Assembly (NCBI GenBank): GCA_016715985.1
Contig: JADJXD010000001.1
Span: forward strand, 124,001-188,000
Length of the DNA: 64,000 bases
Direction of reading: 5' to 3'
From: Saprospiraceae bacterium
GTDB taxonomy: Bacteria > Bacteroidota > Bacteroidia > Chitinophagales > Saprospiraceae
Made by a program: the position numbers and the translations under genes
Part shown: one piece after another, positions 18,230 to 25,981 of the stretch
Layout: each line of letters begins with the position of its first letter
Position numbering within the stretch: the stretch's first letter is position 1
The notes under the pieces: generated by a model
What the model saw: only the letters and a program-made list of their open reading frames with translations
The model's database searches: none
Told to the model about the DNA's origin: nothing

Positions 18230-18705
18230 ATAATAGCATGAAGATTCGCTTCTGAGTAATTGATGGATTTGAGAACTTTTTTATCTGTAGCTCTGAAAAC
18301 GAGAAATTCTCCGTTTTTCTCTTCAATAAACGAATCTGTTTCTTTATGCGTTTTATAATACTCCTGGGTACTCAAGGCTTCGTCCATCGTTTTGCAGGTT
18401 TTGCTCATATTGGATCTTTGGACTTCATCAAATAGATTTTTGAATTTACTGCCCAATCCAAATTCCAGAATGGCTCCGGACAATACATATTGTAAATCAC
18501 TGAAAGCATCTGCTGCGCCGACTAAATCATTATTCTGGATCGCTTCTATCAGTTCATTGAGTTCTTCCTGCAATAATGCGACTCTCAGTTCACATCTTTT
18601 CAAATCAGGAATCCCAGGTTTTTCCGGTATAGGCAAATCAAAAACATCATGAAATGCTGCAACATTAGTGAGGGCTTCAGGTTCGTTGAAGATATACTTG
18701 TCCAT
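18208..18705 (-). CDS. MazG/PRA-PH-like all-alpha NTP pyrophosphohydrolase
   Basis: A 165-residue protein of the all-alpha NTP pyrophosphatase superfamily. It shows FHDVFDLPIPEKPGIPDL, the acidic metal-binding helices LLQEELNELIEAI and AADAFSDLQYVLSGAILEFG, then FDEVQRSNMSK. This is the pattern of phosphoribosyl-ATP pyrophosphohydrolase-like housekeeping proteins thought to clean (non-canonical) nucleotides. Compared with relatives it has an extra segment of about 25 residues after NMSK (STQEYYKTHKETDSFIEEK). Convergent with alkB. Confidence 0.8.
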   Translation of the reverse strand: MDKYIFNEPEALTNVAAFHDVFDLPIPEKPGIPDLKRCELRVALLQEELNELIEAIQNNDLVGAADAFSDLQYVLSGAILEFGLGSKFKNLFDEVQRSNMSKTCKTMDEALSTQEYYKTHKETDSFIEEKNGEFLVFRATDKKVLKSINYSEANLHAIIHDSVDK

Positions 18706-18840
18706 ATAATATTTATTTGAAATGCAAAGTAAAGAAAAATGTAAGATATTTTATTCGCCACCATAAAATCTGTCCATATAAATTTCATCAGGTCAGCTAT
18801 TCTCTTTACTTTTATCTCAGTAACATCACCCTTAGAACAA

Positions 18841-19944
18841 ATGAAAAGGAAAACATTTTTAAAAACAACAGCTTTGGCAGCAATAGGCGCTGGCACTGCT
18901 CTCATTTCCTGCAATAATAAAAATTCTGACATAGAAGCTCCCGGAATCATCACTTCTAAAAAGTACAACTGGAAAATGGTGACCACATGGCCACCCAATT
19001 TTCCGGTACTGGGTGAAGGTTGCAACCTATTAGCCGACTGGATTGAGAAGATGTCTGCCGGTCAGATGACAATAAAAGTTTATGGAAGCGGAGAGCTGAT
19101 ACCCGGTCTCGAATGTTTTGACGCAGTCAGTAGTGGAGCGGCAGAAATAGGTAGTGGGGCATCTTATTACTGGGCGGGAAAAGCACCTGCAGCACCTTTT
19201 TTTACGGCTGTACCTTTCGGCATGAATGCGCAACATATGAATGCATGGTTGTACTGTGGCGGAGGAATAGAATTATGGAGAGAATTGTATTCTGGCTTTG
19301 GCCTTATTCCTTTTCCGGGTGGTAATACCGGTGTACAGATGGCAGGATGGTTTAACAGAGAGATGAATAGTATTCAGGATTTTAAAGGATTAAAAATGCG
19401 AATTCCCGGATTAGGGGGTAAAGTTTTGAGTAAAGCAGGCGGTACTGCTATATTGTCTTCCGGAAACGAAATTTTCACAAACCTTGAAAGAGGTGTGATT
19501 GATGCTACTGAATGGATAGGTCCTTATCATGATTATAAAATGGGCTTTCATAAAATTGCAAAGTACTATTATGCACCGGGATGGCATGAAACCGGATCTA
19601 CACTGGAATTTTTCTTTAATCTCAAAGCCTTTAATGAGCTTCCTTCTCATTTAAAAAGTATAATCGAATCAGCGGCAGCGAGAGTAAATATCTGGGTACT
19701 TTCAGAATTTGAAGCTAAGAATAATGAATATATGGTTAAATTGCTGGATGAAAAGACAGATGTCAGAATTTTTTCACCTGACATACTGAAGCAACTGAAA
19801 GGCTATACAACAGAAGTGCTTGAAGAATTGGCAAGTGCTGACCCGTTTACAAAAAAAGTCTTTGAGTCCTATTCTTCATTTTCAAAAAACATCAGGAATT
19901 GGTCAAAATACTCAGAAAAGTTGTATTACAATCTGGAGTTGTAA
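18841..19944 (+). CDS. TRAP-transporter substrate-binding lipoprotein (DctP family), orphan
   Basis: A 367-residue periplasmic binding protein with an N-terminal KRKTFLKTTALAAIGAGTAL segment and lipobox LISC (Cys22 or so), so probably lipid-anchored. The fold markers WKMVTTWPPNFPVLGEG, FDAVSSGAAEIGSGASYYW and GNEIFTNLERGVIDATEWIGPY are those of DctP-type proteins for monocarboxylates/keto acids. No membrane subunits DctQ/DctM occur within the window, which is unusual; a permease elsewhere may use it. It sits between the alkB and aldehyde-dehydrogenase genes. Confidence 0.88.
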   Translation: MKRKTFLKTTALAAIGAGTALISCNNKNSDIEAPGIITSKKYNWKMVTTWPPNFPVLGEGCNLLADWIEKMSAGQMTIKVYGSGELIPGLECFDAVSSGAAEIGSGASYYWAGKAPAAPFFTAVPFGMNAQHMNAWLYCGGGIELWRELYSGFGLIPFPGGNTGVQMAGWFNREMNSIQDFKGLKMRIPGLGGKVLSKAGGTAILSSGNEIFTNLERGVIDATEWIGPYHDYKMGFHKIAKYYYAPGWHETGSTLEFFFNLKAFNELPSHLKSIIESAAARVNIWVLSEFEAKNNEYMVKLLDEKTDVRIFSPDILKQLKGYTTEVLEELASADPFTKKVFESYSSFSKNIRNWSKYSEKLYYNLEL

Positions 19945-19961
19945 ACATAATGTAAAGTAGC

Positions 19962-21359
19962 TCAACCTAAAAATAATTTTGCAAGCTTTAATTTAAAATT
20001 TGTGTATGGTGCAAACAAAAAATCCGGATTAAACCAGGTAGGTGAATGTACCATTCCTTTCATATGTGAGAATGTTTCAAAACTGTATTTCCCATGGTAC
20101 CTCCCTACTCCACTGTTCTGAATACCTCCGAATGGAAGTTCATTATTTACAAAATGTATGGCACTGTTATTCACACAACCTCCTCCAAATTCAACTCTCT
20201 TTATGATAAAATCGCTAAGTTTTTTATCATTTGAATAAATATAACAACTCAATGGATAACGGTTGCGTCTGATGATGGTTAATAATTCTTCCTTATTCTC
20301 CCAGGTCAAAATCGGCATGATCGGTCCAAAAATTTCCTTTTGCATTATTTCCTCATCCAAATTATCAATCTCAATGATGGTCGGAGCGATATATTTTTTG
20401 TCCGGATTGGTTTCACCTCCATGAAGTATTTTACCTTGTTTCAAAAGTGCAGTCAGTACTTCGAAACGATCATTATTAATAATTCTGGCAAAATCAGGAG
20501 AATCTTCAGGTTGTGTGCCAAAGTATTCTGTAATTTTCAACTTTACCTGACTGATAAGTTTATCTTTTATGTCTTTATGCACCAGGATATAATCCGGGCA
20601 GATACAGGTTTGTCCTGCATTGTAGTATTTAGCCCATGTAATACGGCTGACGGCTGCTTTCAGATTTACGTTTTTATCCACAATGGTTGGGCTTTTTCCT
20701 CCCAATTCTAATGTAACCGGTGTCAGATGTTCGGCTGCTTTTGACATCACCCATTTACCTACCCCTTGTGATCCGGTAAAAAATATGTGATCAAAGCGAA
20801 AATTATCCAAAAGTAGTTCGCCGATATTTTTTCCATTGCCTTGTACAACACTGACATGTTCAGGGTTAAAACTGGCTTTTACTATCTTCTCAAGGAGTAG
20901 GGCCGTATGAGAAGTTTCGTGTGCAGGTTTCAGGATAACTGTATTTCCCGCAGCAACAGCACCTACCAATGGCATCAGTAACAACTGAAACGGGTAATTC
21001 CAGGGTGAAAAGATCATTACTACTCCTTTGGGTTCAGGGTATATTTTACTGGATGAAGGTTGTAAAGGCAAAGGAGTACTGATACTTTTAGGACGCATCC
21101 AGTATTTTAGATTTTTCATAGCGTAGTCAATCTCATCTATCAGTACACCGATTTCAGCGGTGTACGCTTCAAAAACGGGTTTACTCAAGTCCATTTTTAA
21201 AGCATGTTGGATTTCATCGTTCCTGTACTTTATCTGTGTCTTTAGTTTTTGGAGGCTTTGGAGTCTGAAGGAATATTCCAAAGTACTGCCGCTATCAAAA
21301 AAGTTTCTTTTTGTTTGGTATGCTTCCTTTAGCTGCTCAATCGTAAAATCAGTAATCAT
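19962..21359 (-). CDS. Aldehyde dehydrogenase (class 3 / fatty-aldehyde type)
   Basis: A 465-residue NAD(P)-dependent aldehyde dehydrogenase. Motifs: FSPWNYPFQLLLMPLVGA and KPAHETS (cofactor site), FTGSQGVGKWVM, the Glu motif LELGGKSPTIV, the catalytic Cys in NAGQTCICPDYI and EIFGPIMPIL. The short length and PWNYP motif place it with the class 3 enzymes that oxidise medium/long-chain aldehydes. With AlkB nearby, oxidation of alkane-derived aldehydes to fatty acids is a reasonable guess, not shown. Convergent with the TRAP lipoprotein. Confidence 0.93.
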   Translation of the reverse strand: MITDFTIEQLKEAYQTKRNFFDSGSTLEYSFRLQSLQKLKTQIKYRNDEIQHALKMDLSKPVFEAYTAEIGVLIDEIDYAMKNLKYWMRPKSISTPLPLQPSSSKIYPEPKGVVMIFSPWNYPFQLLLMPLVGAVAAGNTVILKPAHETSHTALLLEKIVKASFNPEHVSVVQGNGKNIGELLLDNFRFDHIFFTGSQGVGKWVMSKAAEHLTPVTLELGGKSPTIVDKNVNLKAAVSRITWAKYYNAGQTCICPDYILVHKDIKDKLISQVKLKITEYFGTQPEDSPDFARIINNDRFEVLTALLKQGKILHGGETNPDKKYIAPTIIEIDNLDEEIMQKEIFGPIMPILTWENKEELLTIIRRNRYPLSCYIYSNDKKLSDFIIKRVEFGGGCVNNSAIHFVNNELPFGGIQNSGVGRYHGKYSFETFSHMKGMVHSPTWFNPDFLFAPYTNFKLKLAKLFLG

Positions 21360-21376
21360 GCTTTTGTATTTTCAAA

Positions 21377-21384
21377 CAAAATTA
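21377..21384 (-). promoter_or_regulatory. -7 promoter element for aldehyde dehydrogenase
   Basis: Minus-strand TAATTTTG (TAnnTTTG), 18 bases before the start codon at 21359. Confidence 0.5.
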
Positions 21385-21487
21385 ATTTTAAAAACTGTTT
21401 ATTTCAAAAGAAATAGATAATAATCAGAATTATATTCAAAAAGGCAACTCTACGAAGAGAAGGATTTCACTTTCTGTTTTTTTTATT

Positions 21488-22399
21488 CTAAAGCTTTCTT
21501 TGGGAAACTTCCAGTTCCCGGGTGGTTAAGTCGAAAGTTTTAAAGAAAGAAGGTAAAAGTCCGACAGGGCTAGTGGCATTGATAATGGTGGTGAATAGTG
21601 TACCCTTTAAAAAACTGAGCGAATGTTCTTTTTTTGAGTACCATTCCGGGTGGATATAAGTTTTGTAGTGAGCGAGTGTATGGTCTTTGCCGGTATTTTT
21701 AAAAAGATAATAATTTTCATCAGAAGCGACTCCGGTTATAATTAAAGGTGGTCTGAAATTAATTTTAAAAAAAACCGTGTCACTCAGGCTATTCATTTTT
21801 GACCAAAATAAATTTTCATCAAAGGGTGCTGCTTCGATTTTTTTCCCTTGATATTTATCAGCAATCCTTGAAATCATATCGACTTGACCTTCTGAAAGAT
21901 CAATTTCAAAAAAAGATTTACCTCCCGGTTTATCCGACCATCTAAGAAAAGTAAAAACGTACGCAGATTTAGTCGTTTTAGCAAGCATCAATTTACTCCT
22001 GCCGGACCATTGATCTCCTTCAAAATTATTAGGGATAAAAGCCGGAAAATCTATAAAATTAATATCTTTAGAAACATCAGATTGCCCGTAATAGAAGTTA
22101 TTTTTAATATCCCACTCTGTATCTTCAGACACAAAATCCTTGGTATCCCGCTTCCAGAAAGGCGTGGTGCATGAGTCAAAATCAACAGGAATATTATTTT
22201 GCAAACAAAAAGCCTGAAACAACATCTCTGCTACTTTACCTTTTGAGATATTCAATATGCGTTTTTTAATATCCTGCAACCCCATTCTGTTGAATGTAAA
22301 AGGGATAGAAATAACAGCATATTCCATGGCTTTCCGGACAAATTCATCATATAAAATGTCAGGTAAACCATCTACTATTATTACTTCAGACTCCGTCAT
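21488..22399 (-). CDS. Uncharacterised protein with probable PD-(D/E)XK nuclease-like core
   Basis: A 303-residue soluble protein that I do not recognise by name. Residues 52-100 fit the restriction-endonuclease-like core: a helix with GKVAE (Glu58), a strand with KDF (Asp88) and, nine residues on, WDIKN (Asp97-x-Lys99), i.e. E...D-x8-D-x-K. The following region has YVFTFLRW and a mixed alpha/beta tail. No signal peptide or membrane segments. It lies 27 bases downstream of the LytTR regulator gene on the same strand. A metal-dependent nuclease or a diverged non-catalytic relative are both possible. Confidence 0.6.
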   Translation of the reverse strand: MTESEVIIVDGLPDILYDEFVRKAMEYAVISIPFTFNRMGLQDIKKRILNISKGKVAEMLFQAFCLQNNIPVDFDSCTTPFWKRDTKDFVSEDTEWDIKNNFYYGQSDVSKDINFIDFPAFIPNNFEGDQWSGRSKLMLAKTTKSAYVFTFLRWSDKPGGKSFFEIDLSEGQVDMISRIADKYQGKKIEAAPFDENLFWSKMNSLSDTVFFKINFRPPLIITGVASDENYYLFKNTGKDHTLAHYKTYIHPEWYSKKEHSLSFLKGTLFTTIINATSPVGLLPSFFKTFDLTTRELEVSQRKL

Positions 22400-22426
22400 T
22401 ATATTACATTACGGAAGACAGAATAT

Positions 22427-23155
22427 TTAAAGCTTATTTTCATTGATCAGTTCCAGCAATTCGTCCCGGTAATTTTTACCTATCGGTAATTGTTTAACCT
22501 TTCCAGCTTCCATCAACTCAACCATGTTCCCTAAAATGGCAGTAATTTTTCGGATATTCGCAATATAGGATCTGTGAACTCTTTTGAATTTTGAATCCGG
22601 CAATCTATCCTCCAGACTTTTCATAGTTTGAAGGGTTATAACTCTACCCGTTTCCAATCTGATGATTACATAGTCTTTCAATCCTTCGATATACAATATA
22701 TCATCAAAATTTACTTTGACCAGCTTTTTATCAGCCTTTACAAAAAAGAAATCTTCATTCACTTCTGATTTTTCATGATCCTTGTGAGTATTTTTAGTTG
22801 AATTTATTTTTTCAGCCACTTTATTTACTGACTTCATGAACCTCTCTAAAGATATAGGTTTCAGTAAATAATCTGCCGCATTCAACTCAAAACCTTCCAC
22901 AGCATAATCGGGGTATGCTGTTGTAAAAATAATCTGTGGTGGATTGGAGAGTGTCTTAACAAATTCAATTCCTGACAATTGTGGCATCTGAATGTCCAGG
23001 AACATCAGATCAATTTCGTTACTCTTCAATGCTTCGTTGGCTTCAAAAGCATTTTCGCATTTTTTTATCAATTGCAGCTCCGGAATCTGAGATATATAAG
23101 TCTCTAAAACTTCCAAGGCTAAGGGCTCGTCATCTACAATAATTGTTCGAATCAT
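22427..23155 (-). CDS. LytTR-family response regulator
   Basis: A 242-residue two-domain regulator. Receiver domain 1-120: acidic pocket VDDEP, phosphorylated Asp54 in DLMFLDIQMPQLSG, Thr in IIFTTAYPDYAVEGF and Lys in DYLLKPIS. C-terminal LytTR DNA-binding domain about 145-240: FFVKADKKLVKVNFDDILYI, GLKDYVIIRL, KFKRVHRSYIANI. It pairs with the histidine kinase encoded just upstream (12-base gap). Target genes cannot be read from the sequence. Confidence 0.95.
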   Translation of the reverse strand: MIRTIIVDDEPLALEVLETYISQIPELQLIKKCENAFEANEALKSNEIDLMFLDIQMPQLSGIEFVKTLSNPPQIIFTTAYPDYAVEGFELNAADYLLKPISLERFMKSVNKVAEKINSTKNTHKDHEKSEVNEDFFFVKADKKLVKVNFDDILYIEGLKDYVIIRLETGRVITLQTMKSLEDRLPDSKFKRVHRSYIANIRKITAILGNMVELMEAGKVKQLPIGKNYRDELLELINENKL

Positions 23156-23167
23156 GATTTAAGTGTT

Positions 23168-24226
23168 TTAAATGTCTATTAAATGCAAATTTAACTCTAC
23201 TTTATATGTCAGAGGGCTTTCTCTGATTTCTAATTGAAAATTATCAGGATACAGGATATTCATTCTGCGCTTTACATTGACTAATCCGATCCCTCCTGAT
23301 CTAATATCTCCGATTTTGGGAATGGATGGTGACTTACTGTTTTCAAGTACCATCTGGAGATCATTTTCAAAAACATTGAGTTCCAGATTGACAAATCCCT
23401 GTGAAACCTGATGATTGATACCATGCTTAAAAGCATTTTCTACAAACGGCATCATGACCAGCGGAGCGATTTTTTGATTGGTCAGGTCACCATTAATTTT
23501 AAAATCTATTTCCATCTTATTTCCGTGTCTCAACTTTTCGAGCTCCAGATAATTTTGAAGATATTTTACTTCTTTCTTCAATGGAACTTGCTTCTCATTA
23601 CATTCGTACAGCATATAACGCATCATCTCCGAAAGTTTCAGTACAATTTCCGGTGCAAGATCAGATTTTTTCAGGGTCAATGCATATAAACTGTTCAGCG
23701 TATTAAAAAGGAAATGAGGATTAATTTGTGACTTCAAAAATTTCAATTCTGATTGCAGATTCTGGCTTTCCAGTTCCTTTTTATCTCTTTGTTGGATTAG
23801 CCAATCATTCATAATCTTATATATAGTGGTCGAAGTACCCACAAAAAATGTCGATAAGTAAATAAATAGTCTGCGGTCAAGATATTCCTGTTGTATCAAT
23901 GGGTCATGATTGGATAGTTGAAAAAAAAGCAATGTTTTAATGGGAGTGATCAATAATGCCAATAAAGCCAGAAATCCGAAATGTTTTAACAAATTACGGT
24001 CTTTCAGATATGCAGGAAAAAGGTATAGCCAGTTGAAATAAGCAATGGCAGCATAAAATCCGACATTAATTAACTGTAAGGTCATGATAAACAAAAACCC
24101 TTTTTCAGTACCTTCAGCAATAACTAATAGAATGTATAATGAAATCCAGAAAACAAAATGGTAAAAATTATCCTGCCTCGCCCAAGCTACCAATTTTTGT
24201 TTTATGTATTGCCGGATTGATGTCAT
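23168..24226 (-). CDS. LytS-type sensor histidine kinase (His_kinase family)
   Basis: A 352-residue membrane kinase. The N-terminal half holds about four hydrophobic segments (FVFWISLYILLVI, FIMTLQLINVGFYAAIAYF, FLALLALLITPIKTLLFF and a fourth), without a periplasmic sensor domain. A short coiled stretch leads to the phospho-acceptor motif FLKSQINPHFLFNTLNSLYA, then MMPFVENAFKHGI (N box) and GGIGLVNVKRRM (G box) of the HATPase domain. Partner of the LytTR regulator; such pairs are common in Bacteroidota. Confidence 0.93.
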   Translation of the reverse strand: MTSIRQYIKQKLVAWARQDNFYHFVFWISLYILLVIAEGTEKGFLFIMTLQLINVGFYAAIAYFNWLYLFPAYLKDRNLLKHFGFLALLALLITPIKTLLFFQLSNHDPLIQQEYLDRRLFIYLSTFFVGTSTTIYKIMNDWLIQQRDKKELESQNLQSELKFLKSQINPHFLFNTLNSLYALTLKKSDLAPEIVLKLSEMMRYMLYECNEKQVPLKKEVKYLQNYLELEKLRHGNKMEIDFKINGDLTNQKIAPLVMMPFVENAFKHGINHQVSQGFVNLELNVFENDLQMVLENSKSPSIPKIGDIRSGGIGLVNVKRRMNILYPDNFQLEIRESPLTYKVELNLHLIDI

Positions 24227-24246
24227 TGATTAATCTAAATTCCAAA

Positions 24247-24254
24247 CAAAAGTA
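24247..24254 (-). promoter_or_regulatory. -7 promoter element for the two-component operon
   Basis: Minus-strand TACTTTTG, 21 bases before the kinase start at 24226. Confidence 0.55.
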
Positions 24255-24338
24255 AATAAAACCCTCCGCTTTTCAGATAATTTGTAGACTAAGAAGCAAT
24301 AGTATCGGATTAATGAAATGTTTTGGAACAATTTCAGA

Positions 24339-25388
24339 TCAGTTGCTGCTGTTTTCACGTGCAAGTGCAGCCTGATACATTCTCCTCATACCTTCTTCCA
24401 ATGATATTTTTGCTTCCCATCCCAATTTTTCTTTGACATAAGACATATTGGAATATCTTGAGAATACGCCAACCGGTTTATCCAGAAGTGTTTTTACCGG
24501 AGGTTTATATCCTGCAATATCCGTCAATACTTCAATAATTTCAAGAAATGAAGTCAATCTTCCCATCCCTATATTTATCGCGGTGCCATCGTGAATATTG
24601 TCCATGGCCAGCAAAATACAATCCAACACATCATCTATATGTACAAAGTCCCTACCCTGTCTTCCGGTTCCCCAAACTTCCATCGGGCTTTCTTTTTTAG
24701 CTACCCTCTGAGCGATGGCAGGTATCGGGTAAGTAAGATTCTGATCTTCACCGTATCCTGAAAATGGTCTGATGCAAGTAACTCTCAGACCGTAATGGGA
24801 CGAAGCAATCTGTGCCAGATATTCACCTGTCAGTTTTGACCAACCGTAAGTCATATCCGGTTGTCCCATCTTTTTAAAATTGATATCAGATTCGCTCAAG
24901 GCCAATGCTTCATCTTCAGTCTGTAAATCTACCGGATAAGCAGCACTGGAGCTGGGATATAAGACTCTTGAAGGTTTGTGTCGGGTAGCCCAATAGAAAA
25001 ATTCTGCATCAATACTTAAATCCAGTGCTACCATCATCGGATCTCCATCGATAGTCAATCTTCCGCCTACAATTGCTGCAAAATGAAATACGTCTGTAAA
25101 TGATTGAAAGTCAAGATCGTACTTTTCCTGAATATATCTGTCATTATCTATCATATTTCTGACTACATAGCGGAAATCTTCTTTCAAAAAATACAGTCTT
25201 TTATCTTCTCCGAAAATTTCAATATCCTGATTTTGTCCGGTTTTAGTCAACCCGAGCCAGTTATCCGGATGTGTACCTACCAACAGATTATCTATAAAAA
25301 GTATTATATCATCTGTTGTATTGTATAATCTTCTGACCATATTCCTACCTACAAAACCACAACCGCCTGAAACTAAATGAACTCGCAT
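24339..25388 (-). CDS. NAD-dependent epimerase/dehydratase (extended SDR)
   Basis: A 349-residue extended short-chain dehydrogenase acting on nucleotide sugars. NAD-binding GGCGFVG at the N-terminus, DVFHFAAIVGG, SSSAAYP and the catalytic YGWSK (YxxxK), then TCIRPFSGYGEDQNLTYPIP and GRDFVHIDDVLDCI. The family includes UDP-glucose 4-epimerases and GDP-mannose-derived enzymes; the substrate is unclear. No other polysaccharide genes adjoin it. It stands alone, downstream of the IS1182-like insertion region. Confidence 0.88.
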   Translation of the reverse strand: MRVHLVSGGCGFVGRNMVRRLYNTTDDIILFIDNLLVGTHPDNWLGLTKTGQNQDIEIFGEDKRLYFLKEDFRYVVRNMIDNDRYIQEKYDLDFQSFTDVFHFAAIVGGRLTIDGDPMMVALDLSIDAEFFYWATRHKPSRVLYPSSSAAYPVDLQTEDEALALSESDINFKKMGQPDMTYGWSKLTGEYLAQIASSHYGLRVTCIRPFSGYGEDQNLTYPIPAIAQRVAKKESPMEVWGTGRQGRDFVHIDDVLDCILLAMDNIHDGTAINIGMGRLTSFLEIIEVLTDIAGYKPPVKTLLDKPVGVFSRYSNMSYVKEKLGWEAKISLEEGMRRMYQAALARENSSN

Positions 25389-25868
25389 AAAATATTGGTT
25401 ATAATGACAAAAATTGATTTAAAATCTGAGTATATCCTACTGTTTGTATTTTTCTGTCTGATTAACAAAACTGTAAAGTTAAATCTTATTATGTAATTTA
25501 GATATATGTTGACAAATGAAAATCCTGCTTTTATTATTTTATTCACAAAGTAAATTATATAGTTATTACTGTATTGATAATCAGCCGTTTTCCATTAGAG
25601 CTACCGTTTACACACAAGTATGAAAGTTCCGGCATAATAAATATTTTAGAATATTTTTGAAAAAAGTGCTTGCTTTTAGCTGTTTTTACCCATCCCAGCT
25701 CGATGCTGAGCTGGCAGGCCCTACTCTTCCCTTGCATGGGAAGGGTGACTAATATTCTTGGTTGTGCATTTAAAAATTTCAGGTTTGTTTTATTTCTAAT
25801 GGACTATTTGACCTTTTACCCAACCAGAATTTGCAGTAAACCCTAAAAATTAAACAACTAAATATTCT
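25389..25868. other. Gap before the IS1182-like element: AT-rich, repeat remnants
   Basis: No gene seen. It holds a lone copy of the IS4-family inverted repeat (25601-25617) and a palindromic patch at 25691-25753 (CCAGCTCgatGCTGAGCTGG and CTTCCCttgcatGGGAAGG) resembling the dispersed repeats elsewhere in the window. Confidence 0.6.
25601..25617 (+). repeat. Solo 17-bp terminal inverted repeat of the IS4-family element
   Basis: CTACCGTTTACACACAA is identical to both ends of the element at 48081-49557. No partner end or transposase sequence lies beside it, so it looks like the remnant of an excised or deleted copy, or a minimal non-autonomous relic. Confidence 0.75.
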
Positions 25869-25903
25869 GAGGCTGTCTAAAAAGTCCAAACAGGTAAAAA
25901 AGG

Positions 25904-25936
25904 ATCCCCGATACAAAAGTGCCGGGGATTTTTTTG
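25904..25936 (+). terminator. Terminator-like hairpin inside IS1182 left end
   Basis: ATCCCCG / CGGGGAT stem (25904-25910, 25923-25929) followed by seven T residues, upstream of the transposase promoter. It would block transcription entering from outside, a common IS safeguard. Confidence 0.75.
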
Positions 25937-25963
25937 TTTGTTCCCTAAAGAATATTATCTTTG
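25933..25963 (+). promoter_or_regulatory. IS1182 transposase promoter
   Basis: TTTG (25933-25936), 19-base spacer, TATCTTTG (25956-25963): a full Bacteroidota -33/-7 pair. It puts the transcript start near 25970 and supports ATG 25982. Confidence 0.7.
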
Positions 25964-25981
25964 GGGTGCAACACAAACAAT

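Noticed and set aside
25389..25868. tRNA or structured RNA in the gap before IS1182
   Set aside because: Palindromes are repeat-type; no cloverleaf with a CCA-side acceptor stem could be drawn.
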